Below, one piece after another: positions 18,554-28,535 of a stretch of DNA of 64,000 bases. Within the stretch, counting starts at the first letter, position 1, and each line of letters begins with the position of its first letter. The stretch is from Ochrobactrum sp. Marseille-Q0166 (GTDB taxonomy: Bacteria; Pseudomonadota; Alphaproteobacteria; Rhizobiales; Rhizobiaceae). Location of the stretch: NCBI RefSeq assembly GCF_014397025.1, contig NZ_JACJUO010000001.1, positions 1 through 64,000 of the forward strand, written 5' to 3'. The notes under the pieces are model-generated. The model was not told where the DNA came from and did not search any database. It was given only the letters and a program-made list of their open reading frames with translations. Made by a program: the position numbers and the translations under genes.

Positions 18554-18890
18554 ATATAAACCACCAGTCTTACGGTTCATGCTCTCCTGTGACGCATGAA
18601 AACCTTTACCCATATTAGTATTGGGTAGCGCGCGAAATCGACAGCAGACTTGCGTCAAAAGACGACACAAATACGACATCGACACCATTTCGCGACATCA
18701 TTATCAGGATCAGTAAGGCTGTCTTACAGATGTAATATCAGCACCAAGTAACATTAGAACAAATACAAAACATATCTGCAAAATAGGACAATATTGTTGT
18801 CCTTTTCTCTTTCCTTTTATTGCGTGAAGCGCTACTCAAGCGTTCATAAACCGCCCTTTAAAGAGGGCTAAAAGCAAGAAAGGTGATTTG
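18554..18890. promoter_or_regulatory. Divergent intergenic region soxB-gdhA with palindrome
   Basis: This 337-base AT-rich gap holds no gene. AGGACAA-TATTG-TTGTCCT (18785-18803) has perfect 7-base arms about 90 bases before the gdhA start, a plausible operator. ACCCATA/TATTGGGT near 18612-18630 is a weaker dyad on the soxB side. GCCCT/AGGGC around 18853-18868 could form a small hairpin in the gdhA leader. The regulator is unknown. Confidence 0.45.
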
Positions 18891-20156
18891 ATGACTAAGG
18901 AGAATCTACTCGAAAGCGCACTCGTTCGTCTGGACGAGGCCGCAAGCCACATCAATATCGATCCGGATGTTATCGAAAAACTCAAATACGCCCGTGAAAC
19001 GATGAAAGTGCGCTTGATGATCCGTATGGATGACGGATCGCGCAAATCCTTTCTTGCATGGCGTTGCCGTTATGACGACACGCGCGGCCCAACCAAAGGC
19101 GGCATTCGCTACCACCCTGAATCCACCGCTGAGGAAGTCGAAACGCTTGCTTTCTGGATGACCTTCAAATGTGCAGTGATGAACCTGCCTTATGGTGGCG
19201 GCAAGGGTGCTATTCAGGTTGACCCGCGCCAACTCTCCAAGGCCGAGCTTGAGCGCCTTTCGCGCGCTTATATTCAAGCTTTCTCCGGCATCATCGGCCC
19301 GGACCGCGATATTCCAGCGCCGGATGTTTACACCAACTCCATGATCATGGGCTGGATGGCAGACGAATATTCGCAGATCGTCGGCCAGTCTTCACCTGGG
19401 GTCATAACAGGCAAACCACTGGCGCTAGGTGGCTCCCTAGGCCGAAATGATGCGACTGCACGTGGCGGCTTCTATCTTGTGCGTCATCTGTCGGAAGATC
19501 TCGGGCTTGCCTCAACGCTTCGCGTCACGGTTCAGGGTTTCGGCAATGCCGGCCAGTTCATTGCAAAGCTCATGGCAAGCGATGGCCACAAAATCGTTGC
19601 TGTATCGGATTCATCAGGCGCGGTTTACTGCGCAAACGGTCTTGATCTCGACGCGCTTCTGGACGCCAAGGCAAACAACAAGTCGGTTGTTTCCACGGCT
19701 GGCAAGAATGGTCATGAAGCGATTACCCCGGATGAACTGGTCGCAGCCGAATGCGACGTTCTCGTTCCAAGTGCTATGGAAAACATGATCCATGTCGACA
19801 ATGCAGCCTCCATTAAGGCAAAGCTGATTGTCGAATTGGCCAATGGACCAATCACGCCAGAAGCCGACGAAATCCTGGCGAAAAACGGTGTCATCGTTCT
19901 TCCAGACATTCTGGCGAATGCTGGCGGTGTGACTGTGTCCTATTTCGAATGGGTACAGAATCGTCAGGGTTATTACTGGACGCTCGAAGAAATCCATGAA
20001 CGCCTGAAGACCATCATGGAGCGTGAAGGCCGCGCAATCTGGAACCACGCCAAAGAGCACAAGGTCACTGTCCGCTCCGCGGCTTATGTGCACGCCCTGC
20101 AACGACTTGCGCAGGCGATCGAAGCCCACGGCACGCAGAGCGACTTCACTGCTTAA
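18891..20156 (+). CDS. gdhA: Glu/Leu/Phe/Val dehydrogenase, probable glutamate dehydrogenase
   Basis: 421 residues from ATG 18891, after GAAAGG. Substrate-domain motifs are GPTKGGIRYHP at 63-73 and the catalytic-lysine region NLPYGGGKGAI near 99-109, followed by GPDRDIPAPDVYTNSMIMGWM. The Rossmann motif GFGNAGQFIAKL lies near residue 213. The length matches NAD-type hexameric glutamate dehydrogenases, which interconvert glutamate and 2-oxoglutarate plus ammonia. A branched-chain amino-acid dehydrogenase is the alternative. Two hairpins follow the stop. Confidence 0.9.
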   Translation: MTKENLLESALVRLDEAASHINIDPDVIEKLKYARETMKVRLMIRMDDGSRKSFLAWRCRYDDTRGPTKGGIRYHPESTAEEVETLAFWMTFKCAVMNLPYGGGKGAIQVDPRQLSKAELERLSRAYIQAFSGIIGPDRDIPAPDVYTNSMIMGWMADEYSQIVGQSSPGVITGKPLALGGSLGRNDATARGGFYLVRHLSEDLGLASTLRVTVQGFGNAGQFIAKLMASDGHKIVAVSDSSGAVYCANGLDLDALLDAKANNKSVVSTAGKNGHEAITPDELVAAECDVLVPSAMENMIHVDNAASIKAKLIVELANGPITPEADEILAKNGVIVLPDILANAGGVTVSYFEWVQNRQGYYWTLEEIHERLKTIMEREGRAIWNHAKEHKVTVRSAAYVHALQRLAQAIEAHGTQSDFTA

Positions 20157-20166
20157 CTAGAGGCCG

Positions 20167-20253
20167 TGCGCCCTCTTGGGCGCATAAAGGTCGCTCTAAA
20201 GCCTTAAAAGTAGAGCAAAAAGTACCGTTTTCGCCGGATTTTCCGGCGGAAAC
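20167..20253 (+). terminator. Paired hairpins after gdhA
   Basis: TGCGCCC-TCTT-GGGCGCA (20167-20184) and GTTTTCGCCGGA-TTT-TCCGGCGGAAAC (20227-20253) lie between gdhA and cueR. Neither has a strong T-run. They may end the gdhA transcript or be repeat remnants. Confidence 0.55.
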
Positions 20254-20312
20254 CTCTTTGAATGAATATCTCTCGTTCCTATATACGAAGCTCATAGTTT
20301 GCGAGGAACGGC

Positions 20313-20753
20313 ATGAATATCGGCCAGGCAGCAACCGCATCAGGCATATCGGCGAAAATGATTCGCCATTATGAGACTATCGGGCTTATCGAGGCCGCCG
20401 ACAGGACCAGCTCCGGCTATCGCGTTTACACCCAGAAAGATGTCGAAACGCTACGCTTCATCCGCTCCAGCCGCGACCTTGGCTTTCAGGTTGAACAGAT
20501 TAAAGCGTTGCTCACGCTCTGGCGTGATCGCAACCGTGCGTCATCCGACGTGAAAAAAGTTGCGCTGCAGCATGTTCAAGACCTCGAAGCCAAAATGAAG
20601 CAATTGCAGAACATGGCCGACACGCTGCGCCACCTCGCCCATAATTGCCATGGCGACAACCGGCCAGACTGCCCGATCATTCATGAGCTTGCGAATAATA
20701 AAGATCATTCTTCATCGCCGCGAAAGGGCGAACTGCTGCACGGCAAGATTTAA
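20313..20753 (+). CDS. cueR: Cu(I)-responsive MerR-family regulator CueR
   Basis: 146 residues. The N-terminal MerR winged helix begins MNIGQAATASGISAKMIRHYE and a dimerisation coiled coil spans residues 75-110. The metal loop has C112 and C120 (CHGDNRPDC) and S77, exactly the copper-sensing positions of CueR, which separates it from zinc or redox MerR proteins. It should activate copA, whose promoter at 25888-25909 holds a CueR-type dyad. The glucose dehydrogenase gene lies between the two. Confidence 0.93.
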   Translation: MNIGQAATASGISAKMIRHYETIGLIEAADRTSSGYRVYTQKDVETLRFIRSSRDLGFQVEQIKALLTLWRDRNRASSDVKKVALQHVQDLEAKMKQLQNMADTLRHLAHNCHGDNRPDCPIIHELANNKDHSSSPRKGELLHGKI

Positions 20754-20766
20754 AACCCACCAATAA

Positions 20767-20796
20767 AAACGCCGGGAAATTCCCGGCGTTTCTTTT
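20767..20796. terminator. cueR terminator
   Basis: AACGCCGGGAA pairs with TTCCCGGCGTT, followed by TTCTTTTT, between convergent cueR and the PQQ dehydrogenase gene. It likely serves both. Confidence 0.9.
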
Positions 20797-20808
20797 TAAC
20801 AAGCCAAT

Positions 20809-23103
20809 TTATTTCCCAAGTTTGTAGGCAATCACGTAATCGCCCGGCTTGGTGCCAACCGAGCCATGTCCACCCGCAACCATCAGGACAAATTGCTCAT
20901 CATTGACGGTATAGGTCATCGGTGTTGACTGACCGCCCGCAGGCAAGCGTGCTTCCCAAAGCACTTTGCCATTGGTGAGATCATAAGCACGCAGATAATC
21001 ATCCACGGCTGCACCAAGGAACACTACACCACCAGCCGTAATCATCGGTCCTCCAATACCGGGAACACCAACTTTAAGCGGCAGGGGAACAGGGGCCATA
21101 TCCTCAATCGTACCATTGCGATGCTTATAGGCGATTTTGCCAGTACGCAGATCAACACCCGCAACAAAACCCCACGGCGGTGTCTGGCACGGAATGCCCA
21201 GCGGGCTGACGAATGGTCCCATAAAGACACCATAGGGTGCGCCGTCATTACGATTCAGACCCTGTTCGCTCCCCTTTTCATCCTGACCGCGTGGCGGAAC
21301 ATCCGCACGGGGAACAAGCTTTGAGGTGAAAGCCAGATAAGTCGGCATACCGAACATAACCTGACGCACAGGATCGACCGCCACGCTGCCCCAGTTGAAG
21401 ACACCGAAATTGCCCGGATAGACAATCGTGCCCTTTAAGGAAGGTGGCGTATACCGGCCTTCATAGAAATGCTGGCGGAAAGCAATGCGGCATGCCAGTT
21501 GATCAAACAGTGTCACGCCCCACATGCTGCTTTCTGTAAGCGGTGCCGGGCTGAATGTCAGATCAGAAATCGGCTGCGTCGGGGATGTATGATCTTCCGG
21601 GATTGCACCGGTCGGCGCCGGAATTTCACGAACCGGAATAATCGGTTCACCCGTGCGGCGATCAAGCACATAAATGTCACCCTGCTTGGTTGGTCCAACC
21701 AGTGCCGGAACGCCATTGATTTCAAGCAGCACAGGCTGTGCGGGCACATCCATATCCCACAGATCATGATGCACCGTCTGGCGTACCCACCGGGGCTGTC
21801 CGGTATTCACATCAAGAGCGACGATAGACGACGAATATTTCTCAACATTTTCGCTTCGGTTCATGCCGAGCTGATCGGGAACCTGATTACCCAGCGGGAT
21901 GAAGATCAGACCAAGGCCCTCATCAACACTGGAAACCGACCAGCTATTCGGTGAGTTGGTCGTATAGTGCTGACCTTCCGGCAGCGGCGTGGTTACATCA
22001 GGATTGCCGGAATCCCAGTTCCACAGCAAATCACCGGTACGAATGTCGAAAGCGCGGATAACGCCCGACTGCTCTTCAGTCGAATAGTTATCATTGACCG
22101 CACCGCCAACGATAATCTTATCGCCGACAACTGCCGGTGGCGAGGTCGAATAGTAATAACCAGCCGGGTTGTACTTCATGCCATGACCGAGATCGAGCGT
22201 ACCACCATTGGCAAAGTCGGTGCAGATTTCGCCTGTCTGAGTGTCAAGCGCGATCAGACGTGCATCCGAGGTTGGCAAATAGACACGTTCCGAGCATTTG
22301 GCACCGGCAGTAGCAGTTGAATCCTTCCAGTAGCTCACCCCACGGCAGGTCTGGTGCTGACGGTCGGTATTAAAACCGACCTTTGGATCGAACTTCCACT
22401 TTTCCTTGCCGGTCGCCGCATCAAGCGCAATAGCCCAGTTATGCGGCGTACATAGATAAAGCGAATCGCCAATTTTCAGCGGTGTGACCTGATAGGTCGT
22501 TTCACCGACATCTTCCGGCTGCTTCACATCACCGGTCTGATATTGCCAGGCAACCTTAAGCTTGGAAACATTTTTAGGTGTGATTTGCGTCAGCGGCGAA
22601 TAGCGCTGCCCGTAAGGTGTGCGGCCATATTGATGCCACTCCCCATCGGGAACATTGCCGCCCAGATCAGGTGATGAAACCACTTTTTCGGTGGGCAGGT
22701 CACCCGAAATATTCCATGGATCCTGCGTCATCGAATAACCGGCGACCACCAGAGCTGCCAGAGTGGCAATAGTCAGCGGCAAGCCGCCGCCATTGAGCGG
22801 CTTTCTTATCCATGGCGTCAAGAGCCACAGGCCGAGAAGAACGATCACGCCGCCGGTCGAACCAAGGCCCCACCAGTCGAAACCGACTTCAGAGACAGCC
22901 CAACCAAGCGCGCCAAGAATGACGAGCGCGTAAATCCAGAGCGCAATTGCACTTCTTTTGAAAAGGAAGATGCCCGTCAGCAGAAAGCCAATGGCAGCAA
23001 TGACGAAAAACCAGCTGCCGCCCAGTGTGACAAGGTAGATGCCCGCGGCACCGAGTCCAAGACCAATCAATAAAAGTAAAATAGCCGTCAGAGAAACAAG
23101 CAA
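20809..23103 (-). CDS. gcd: Membrane-bound PQQ-dependent glucose/quinate/shikimate-type dehydrogenase
   Basis: 764 residues from TTG 23103, which lies seven bases after AAGGGGG; upstream codons in the same frame have no ribosome site. The first 120 residues form about five membrane helices. The rest is a periplasmic eight-bladed PQQ propeller with WHQYGRTPYGQRYSPLTQI near its start, the active-site HHDLWDMDVPAQP near 430, and GGPMITAGGVVFLGA near the end. It oxidises an aldose or polyol in the periplasm and passes electrons to ubiquinone. Glucose is the usual substrate, but quinate-type enzymes look alike. Confidence 0.9.
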   Translation of the reverse strand: MLVSLTAILLLLIGLGLGAAGIYLVTLGGSWFFVIAAIGFLLTGIFLFKRSAIALWIYALVILGALGWAVSEVGFDWWGLGSTGGVIVLLGLWLLTPWIRKPLNGGGLPLTIATLAALVVAGYSMTQDPWNISGDLPTEKVVSSPDLGGNVPDGEWHQYGRTPYGQRYSPLTQITPKNVSKLKVAWQYQTGDVKQPEDVGETTYQVTPLKIGDSLYLCTPHNWAIALDAATGKEKWKFDPKVGFNTDRQHQTCRGVSYWKDSTATAGAKCSERVYLPTSDARLIALDTQTGEICTDFANGGTLDLGHGMKYNPAGYYYSTSPPAVVGDKIIVGGAVNDNYSTEEQSGVIRAFDIRTGDLLWNWDSGNPDVTTPLPEGQHYTTNSPNSWSVSSVDEGLGLIFIPLGNQVPDQLGMNRSENVEKYSSSIVALDVNTGQPRWVRQTVHHDLWDMDVPAQPVLLEINGVPALVGPTKQGDIYVLDRRTGEPIIPVREIPAPTGAIPEDHTSPTQPISDLTFSPAPLTESSMWGVTLFDQLACRIAFRQHFYEGRYTPPSLKGTIVYPGNFGVFNWGSVAVDPVRQVMFGMPTYLAFTSKLVPRADVPPRGQDEKGSEQGLNRNDGAPYGVFMGPFVSPLGIPCQTPPWGFVAGVDLRTGKIAYKHRNGTIEDMAPVPLPLKVGVPGIGGPMITAGGVVFLGAAVDDYLRAYDLTNGKVLWEARLPAGGQSTPMTYTVNDEQFVLMVAGGHGSVGTKPGDYVIAYKLGK

Positions 23104-23310
23104 GACATTACCCCCTTCGAGTAGTGACCATGGCCCTGCCGTGCATTGCAGTTCAGCTGCCAAAAGCCGCAAGGATAGAGAAAATCGAGGTATTCCTGAG
23201 TTTGGTGGAAATATTGCAGCAAACGGCTTCGCAAACAACAAAACACTGCCTGCTCAAACAAATAGGCGGCGAAATGAAAAATCCAGAGGGGTTATGTAAA
23301 AGAAATAAAG

Positions 23311-23343
23311 ACGTATCGGCAATCAGGTGGATTGCCGATACGT
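23311..23343 (-). terminator. copA terminator
   Basis: A perfect 14-base stem, ACGTATCGGCAATC with its complement, and a five-base loop starts nine bases after the copA stop. It is followed on the minus strand by CTTTATTTCTTTT. Confidence 0.9.
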
Positions 23344-23351
23344 GGTAAAAA

Positions 23352-25832
23352 TCAAGCCATCGGGCTTTTGAACCCACGCAGTCGCAGCGCGTTGCTCAGC
23401 ACAAAAATACTGGAAAGCGCCATGGCGCCGGCCGCCAGCACCGGCGACAAAAGCGTGCCTGTGAACGGATAGAGAATACCGGCTGCAACCGGGATCAGCG
23501 CGACATTATAGGCAAATGCCCAGAACAGGTTTTCGCTGATATTGCGAATGGTGGCTTTCGAGATTGCAATCGCATTGACCACGCCACGCAGATCGCCCGA
23601 CATCAGCACAACATCCGCACTTTCAATCGCAATATCTGTGCCGGTGCCAATCGCGATACCCACATCGGCAGCCGCAAGTGCGGGTGCGTCATTGATACCA
23701 TCGCCCACGAAGGCAATGCGATTTCCACCAGCCGACAGACGCTTCAACGCCTCGACCTTACCATCGGGCAGCACTTCCGCAACGACTTCATCAATGCCAA
23801 GGCGCTTGGCAATCGCCTGTGCAGTGCGGCGATTATCGCCCGTGATCATCGCCACTTTCAGACCCTGCTCATGCATGGCAGCAATGGCGGCAGGCGTAGT
23901 TTCCTTCATCGGATCGGCAACCGTGATGATTGCTGCAAGCTTTCCATCGATTGCGGCATAAAGCGGTGTCTGGCCTTCATCACCCAAACGGCTGGCATCA
24001 TCCGCAAAGACTGAAACATCAGCCCCAAGCTTTTGCATATAGCGATCAGCCCCAATGGCAACTTCATGGCCGGATACTTTGGCTTTCAGCCCGAAGCCAG
24101 GGACGGATTCAAAATCGGAAACATCAGCAAGTTTCAGACCCTGTTCCTTTGCAGCGCTCACAATCGCATCGGCAATTGGATGCTCGGAACGCGCTTCCAC
24201 CGCAGCAACCAGCGCCAGCGCTTCATCTTTATCGATACCATCAACAACAGCGAAATGCGCCAGAGCGGGCTTGCCCTGCGTCAATGTACCCGTTTTGTCG
24301 ACCGCAATCACCGATGCGTCGCGCAAGGTTTGCAGTGCATCACCACGACGGAACAGAACGCCGAACTCGGCAGCCCGGCCGGTGCCGACCATGATTGAAG
24401 TCGGCGTTGCAAGACCCATGGCGCATGGACACGCAATGATGACAACCGCGATAGCATTCACCAGCGCGTAGCCCATCATCGCCGTACCGCCGATTAAAAG
24501 CCATGCAATAAAGGTGATGAGTGCAGCACCCAGAACGGCAGGTACGAACCAGCCGGTGACCTTATCGACCTTGGCTTGAATGGGCAGCTTGTCGGCCTGC
24601 GCATCCTCAACCATCCGCACGATCTGCGAGATGACCATATCGCGCCCAACTTTGGTTGCGCGGAAGGTGAAAGCACCGGTCTTGTTGATCGTGCCTCCGA
24701 CAACTTCTGCGCCTGCTTCCTTGGCAACAGGCACAGGCTCGCCGGTAATCATCGATTCATCCACGTAAGACGAGCCTTCGATCACTGCACCGTCAACCGG
24801 AACCTTCTCGCCCGGACGGACCTGAACGATATCACCTGCGCGAACATCTTCCAGCGGCACATCGATTGTTTCACCATTACGCATGACGCGTGCTGACTTT
24901 GCCTGCAAGCCAACGAGACGGCTGATTGCAGCCGAAGTGCGCCCCTTGGCGCGCGCTTCCAGATAGCGGCCAATCAGGATCAGTGTGACAATGACGGCTG
25001 CAGCCTCAAAATAGACATTGACGGTTCCTTCAGGCAGAATGTCAGGCCAGAAAGTCGCAACAACCGAAAAGCCCCACGCCGCCGTTGTACCGACCACAAC
25101 CAGCGAATTCATGTCGGGGGCTGCGCGCAACAAAGCCGGAATGCCTTTTTTGAAAAACCGCATGCCCGGACCAAACAGCACAAGCGTTGTCAGCACAAAC
25201 TGGAAATACCAGCTGTTCTGCATCCCGATCGTTTCCATGACAAACATGTGCAAAGCCGGAACGAGATGTGATCCCATTTCAAGAATAAAGACCGGCAGCG
25301 TCAGAACCGCTGCCAGAATGACATTCTTTTTCAGCTCAACCGCTTCCGCATCGCGCTTTTCAGATTGCGTTTCAGGCTTTGCAACGCTGCCGGCTTCCTC
25401 GAGCGAACGGGCTTCATAACCAGCCTTTTCAACTGCCCTGATCAGATCAGAAAGCGGCACCTGCCCAGCCAGTTCAACATGGGCACGCTCGGTTGCGAGA
25501 TTGACGCTTGCACGCGTCACGCCGGGTACTGCATTCAATGCCTTCTCAACATTGCTCACACAGGAAGCGCAACTCATACCCTCAATAGCAAGATCAGCAC
25601 TTGATGCTGGTACGTCGTAACCAGCTTTGCGGATAGCATCGATAACCGCAGGCATGTCGGGGACTGCCTTGAAGGTCACATCGGCGCGTTCAGTCGCCAG
25701 ATTGACAGACACCTTTTCAACACCCGGCACTTTTGCGACAGCTTTCTCAACGGAAGATACACAGGAGGCGCAGCTCATGCCCTCAACCGGAATGGCAAAA
25801 CTTGTTTTATCGGATTTGACTGGCTTGTTCAT
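23352..25832 (-). CDS. copA: Copper-exporting P1B-type ATPase
   Basis: 826 residues from ATG 25832, six bases after AAGGA. A longer reading is excluded because it would run through the CueR-type promoter. Two heavy-metal domains carry GMSCASC (C21/C24 and C88/C91). Eight membrane helices follow with the CPC metal motif (C468, C470), phosphorylated D512 in DKTGT, the SEHPIADAI motif, TGDNRRTA and [10 protein letters not shown]. It pumps Cu(I) from cytoplasm to periplasm and is probably induced by CueR. A terminator closes the gene. Confidence 0.97.
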   Translation of the reverse strand: MNKPVKSDKTSFAIPVEGMSCASCVSSVEKAVAKVPGVEKVSVNLATERADVTFKAVPDMPAVIDAIRKAGYDVPASSADLAIEGMSCASCVSNVEKALNAVPGVTRASVNLATERAHVELAGQVPLSDLIRAVEKAGYEARSLEEAGSVAKPETQSEKRDAEAVELKKNVILAAVLTLPVFILEMGSHLVPALHMFVMETIGMQNSWYFQFVLTTLVLFGPGMRFFKKGIPALLRAAPDMNSLVVVGTTAAWGFSVVATFWPDILPEGTVNVYFEAAAVIVTLILIGRYLEARAKGRTSAAISRLVGLQAKSARVMRNGETIDVPLEDVRAGDIVQVRPGEKVPVDGAVIEGSSYVDESMITGEPVPVAKEAGAEVVGGTINKTGAFTFRATKVGRDMVISQIVRMVEDAQADKLPIQAKVDKVTGWFVPAVLGAALITFIAWLLIGGTAMMGYALVNAIAVVIIACPCAMGLATPTSIMVGTGRAAEFGVLFRRGDALQTLRDASVIAVDKTGTLTQGKPALAHFAVVDGIDKDEALALVAAVEARSEHPIADAIVSAAKEQGLKLADVSDFESVPGFGLKAKVSGHEVAIGADRYMQKLGADVSVFADDASRLGDEGQTPLYAAIDGKLAAIITVADPMKETTPAAIAAMHEQGLKVAMITGDNRRTAQAIAKRLGIDEVVAEVLPDGKVEALKRLSAGGNRIAFVGDGINDAPALAAADVGIAIGTGTDIAIESADVVLMSGDLRGVVNAIAISKATIRNISENLFWAFAYNVALIPVAAGILYPFTGTLLSPVLAAGAMALSSIFVLSNALRLRGFKSPMA

Positions 25833-25887
25833 GGCAATCCTTTTCCGCCCCATTTTGGGAGCGACTTCATGAGTTGCATGACAGATA

Positions 25888-25909
25888 ACCCTTCCCACCG
25901 TTGGAAGGT
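25888..25909 (-). promoter_or_regulatory. CueR-type operator/promoter of copA
   Basis: On the minus strand, ACCTTCC, eight bases, GGAAGGGT forms the dyad typical of CueR promoters. It sits in an elongated spacer between TTGACC and TATCTG/TTATCT boxes 18-19 bases apart. It lies 56 bases before the chosen copA start. Confidence 0.85.
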
Positions 25910-25934
25910 CAAGCCTCATAATAGGATGAAACAG

Positions 25935-28058
25935 TCAGAGCGACATTTCTCTTTCAGACCCAATCATTTCAAGAATTAAGCCGCATCGCGTCTGAATGAA
26001 ATCAGTCACTTCACTGGCAGGCATGGGGCGGCCCATCAGAAAGCCCTGCACCTCACCAAAATTCTGTTCGCGCAGGCAGTCGAGCTGCTGCTTGGTTTCT
26101 ACACCTTCGGCTGTCGTGACAATCCGAAAACCAGCCCCAAGCGTAGCAACAGCCTGAATGATCGCCAGATCGCGGGTATCGACTTCAATACCCGATACAA
26201 AACTCCGATCCACCTTGATTTTGTCAAACGGGAATGAGCGCAGATAGCTAAGAGATGAATAGCCCGTACCAAAATCATCCATGGCAATCCGAACACCCAA
26301 ACGGCGCAGTTCAAACAGCTGTTCGGTATTATGTTTGCTGTTTTGCAGAAATACAGATTCCGTGATTTCGAGCTCAAGGCGCTCGGGGCAAAGGGACGCC
26401 GCTTGAAGTGCTCCAGTGACAGAATCGAGCAGCGTCGTTTGATTGAACTGCACCGGCGAAAGATTGACTGAAACCTTGATCCCATGCGGCCAGGAAGCTG
26501 CCTCAAGGCAGGCTTGTCTGAGCACCCAGTCGCCAATAGTTCCGATCAAGCCTGCTTCTTCAGCAATCGGAATGAAATCTGCGGGCGACACCAGACCCAA
26601 AGTGGGGTGCCACCATCGAAGCAGGACTTCAAAGCCGGATATTTGACCTGTTTTCAGATTGAAGATGGGCTGATAATGCAGTTCGAATTGTTCCGATGCC
26701 AATGCAATACGCAGATCTGTCATCATAGCATGGCGTTTTTCGACAGCCAGACGCAGGGACTGTTGATAGAAGCTGAATGTCCTCCGGCCATTGGCCTTGG
26801 CCGCATAAAGCGCCAGATCGGCATTGCGCATCAGCACATCCGTACAATCGCCATGCAGTGGCGCTTGAGCAATCCCGATACTGCAAGAGATAAACTCTGA
26901 TGTCGCCCCCAATTCAAACGGGTCCTCAAATGCAGACAAAAGCCTGTCCGCAAACATGGCAATATGGGAAACAGTATCGCTGCGAAAAATCAGGGCGAAC
27001 TCATCGCCACCCAGCCGCGCAAGAAACTGGTCGCTATTGGTGAGACACTTGAGACGTTCAGCAGTCTGTTGCAGCAACTGGTCGCCAATCTGATGACCTC
27101 TGCTGTCGTTGATATTTTTGAAATGATCAATATCGAGATAAAGAAGTGCAAATGCCGGGGCGCTTTCGCCCTTTTTCAACATGGCTTCAATGTGTTGAGA
27201 AAAATAGGCACGGTTCGGCAAATCCGTGAGGCTGTCATGCATTGCGATATGCGCCATGCGCTGTTCAGTTTGTCGCCGTTCAGTAATATCCTCAACTATT
27301 CCGATCAGATAACGCGGATGATCGCTACCGATTGGGGGAATGGGACGCTTGACAATCCGCATTCTGCGTGGCGTTCCGTCTATAAATCCAATATCGCGTT
27401 CTATCGTCAGCACATCGCCCCGGCGCATGGCCAGACGATCCTGCTGCGTCAGAAGCTTTGCCTCTTCGACAGGAAAAATCTCTGCATCGAGAGAACCTAC
27501 AACCTGTTCAATGCGATGGCCACAAATGGCAGCGGCAGCTTTATTATAAAGAACATAGCGCCCCTCATCGTGCATATCTTTAACGAAAACACCCAAAGGC
27601 ATGTTGTCAACCAGACCATCAAGCAGTGACTGCGTATGGTTAGCCTGCCGGGTGATCTGGGTAAGTTCAGTCAGATCCTGAATGATCGCAAGGATGGCAT
27701 TTTTTCCATTGAACAAAACCTGCCGCCCATAAGTTACGACCTCAATTATATCGCCATTGGCTTTGATATGCTGCCACTGTCGGGGGCGCTCAAGGTCGCT
27801 CTTGTCGCGTATTGCAGCGAGCATTTGCTCATGTTCGCTCTTGGGACGGATATCGAGAACCGTCATTGCAGGTACGTCATCTGGCGAATAGCCATAGAGC
27901 GCACATGCAGTTTCGTTCATTACGACAAAGCGCAATGTTTCAGGATCATAAACCCACATCGGCGTGGGGTGTGTCGTGAACAGGACGCGAAAATCCTCAT
28001 CTGAGGTTCGCACCACCGCATCACCCGCGTAAGCCTCTCCGGCTTCTCGCTTTGCCAT
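25935..28058 (-). CDS. PAS-PAS-GGDEF-EAL cyclic-di-GMP signalling protein
   Basis: 707 residues from ATG 28058, which follows GAGGGG; a 22-codon upstream extension from TTG 28124 lacks a ribosome site. Two PAS domains occupy roughly residues 18-130 and 145-265. The GGDEF domain has an intact active site (RLGGDEFALIF). The EAL domain keeps its key acidic residues (ELEITES, DDFGTGYSSL, KVDRSFV), although the signature itself reads EVL. No membrane helix is seen, so it is probably a cytosolic sensor that makes or degrades c-di-GMP. It is transcribed alone. Confidence 0.92.
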   Translation of the reverse strand: MAKREAGEAYAGDAVVRTSDEDFRVLFTTHPTPMWVYDPETLRFVVMNETACALYGYSPDDVPAMTVLDIRPKSEHEQMLAAIRDKSDLERPRQWQHIKANGDIIEVVTYGRQVLFNGKNAILAIIQDLTELTQITRQANHTQSLLDGLVDNMPLGVFVKDMHDEGRYVLYNKAAAAICGHRIEQVVGSLDAEIFPVEEAKLLTQQDRLAMRRGDVLTIERDIGFIDGTPRRMRIVKRPIPPIGSDHPRYLIGIVEDITERRQTEQRMAHIAMHDSLTDLPNRAYFSQHIEAMLKKGESAPAFALLYLDIDHFKNINDSRGHQIGDQLLQQTAERLKCLTNSDQFLARLGGDEFALIFRSDTVSHIAMFADRLLSAFEDPFELGATSEFISCSIGIAQAPLHGDCTDVLMRNADLALYAAKANGRRTFSFYQQSLRLAVEKRHAMMTDLRIALASEQFELHYQPIFNLKTGQISGFEVLLRWWHPTLGLVSPADFIPIAEEAGLIGTIGDWVLRQACLEAASWPHGIKVSVNLSPVQFNQTTLLDSVTGALQAASLCPERLELEITESVFLQNSKHNTEQLFELRRLGVRIAMDDFGTGYSSLSYLRSFPFDKIKVDRSFVSGIEVDTRDLAIIQAVATLGAGFRIVTTAEGVETKQQLDCLREQNFGEVQGFLMGRPMPASEVTDFIQTRCGLILEMIGSEREMSL

Positions 28059-28296
28059 TTGCGCCCCCTCATCAGACTGAACCTGATCCAAAACTCCTCG
28101 CCCCCACGAGATAATCGTTCCCAAGAATCAGATAAATCGTCTGCACCGGGACGACAGTTTCCCTGCATTGACTAATGCATGCTAACCCAAAGAATAATAT
28201 AAAAATCTAACTATTCTTTAAATTTATTCCTGATCTTGCGTTAACGAGGCAGCTTGACCCCAACCTTGTTCCGGCCTATGCCTAAAGCACAAAATT

Positions 28297-28433
28297 CGTT
28301 GGGGTGCCTCAAGACGCAATATCAGGAAAAGTGCAAAGCGGTTTTCCGTCCGATATTACGATCATAAGAGGCTGAGAGACGCGATAGCGTTAACCCATTG
28401 AACCTGATCCGGGTAATACCTGCGTAGGGAACG
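28297..28433 (+). ncRNA. TPP riboswitch (THI element)
   Basis: The THI box is seen as GGGGTGCC near 28301, GAGGCTGAGAGA near 28368-28379, AACCTGATCCGGGTAATACC near 28401-28420 and TGCGTAGGGAACGG. CGTT (28297-28300) and AACG (28430-28433) close stem P1. P3 is unusually long: AATATC/GATATT and GGAAAA/TTTTCC form a nested extension. It binds thiamine pyrophosphate and represses the thi operon that follows. Confidence 0.97.
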
Positions 28434-28455
28434 GAGTTTGGCGCGTCGCGAACAA

Positions 28456-28533
28456 GGAGGAACTCATCCTCCATGGGGCAAAACCCAAAATCAAGTTCAT
28501 GACGTCTCAATTTTCCGTTCGGAATGAGAGACG
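28456..28533 (+). promoter_or_regulatory. Likely expression platform of the TPP riboswitch
   Basis: GGAGG-N7-CCTCC (28456-28472) is followed by a hairpin CGTCTC (28503-28508) / GAGACG (28528-28533) with inner TTCC/GGAA. The second hairpin ends two bases before the preferred thiD start and buries its GAGAG ribosome site, so translation control is likely. The gap between 28125 and 28296 shows nothing else. Confidence 0.6.
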
Positions 28534-28535
28534 AC

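Noticed and set aside
25833..25919. A longer copA start
   Set aside because: The extra codons overlap the CueR operator and promoter, and ATG 25832 has a good ribosome site.
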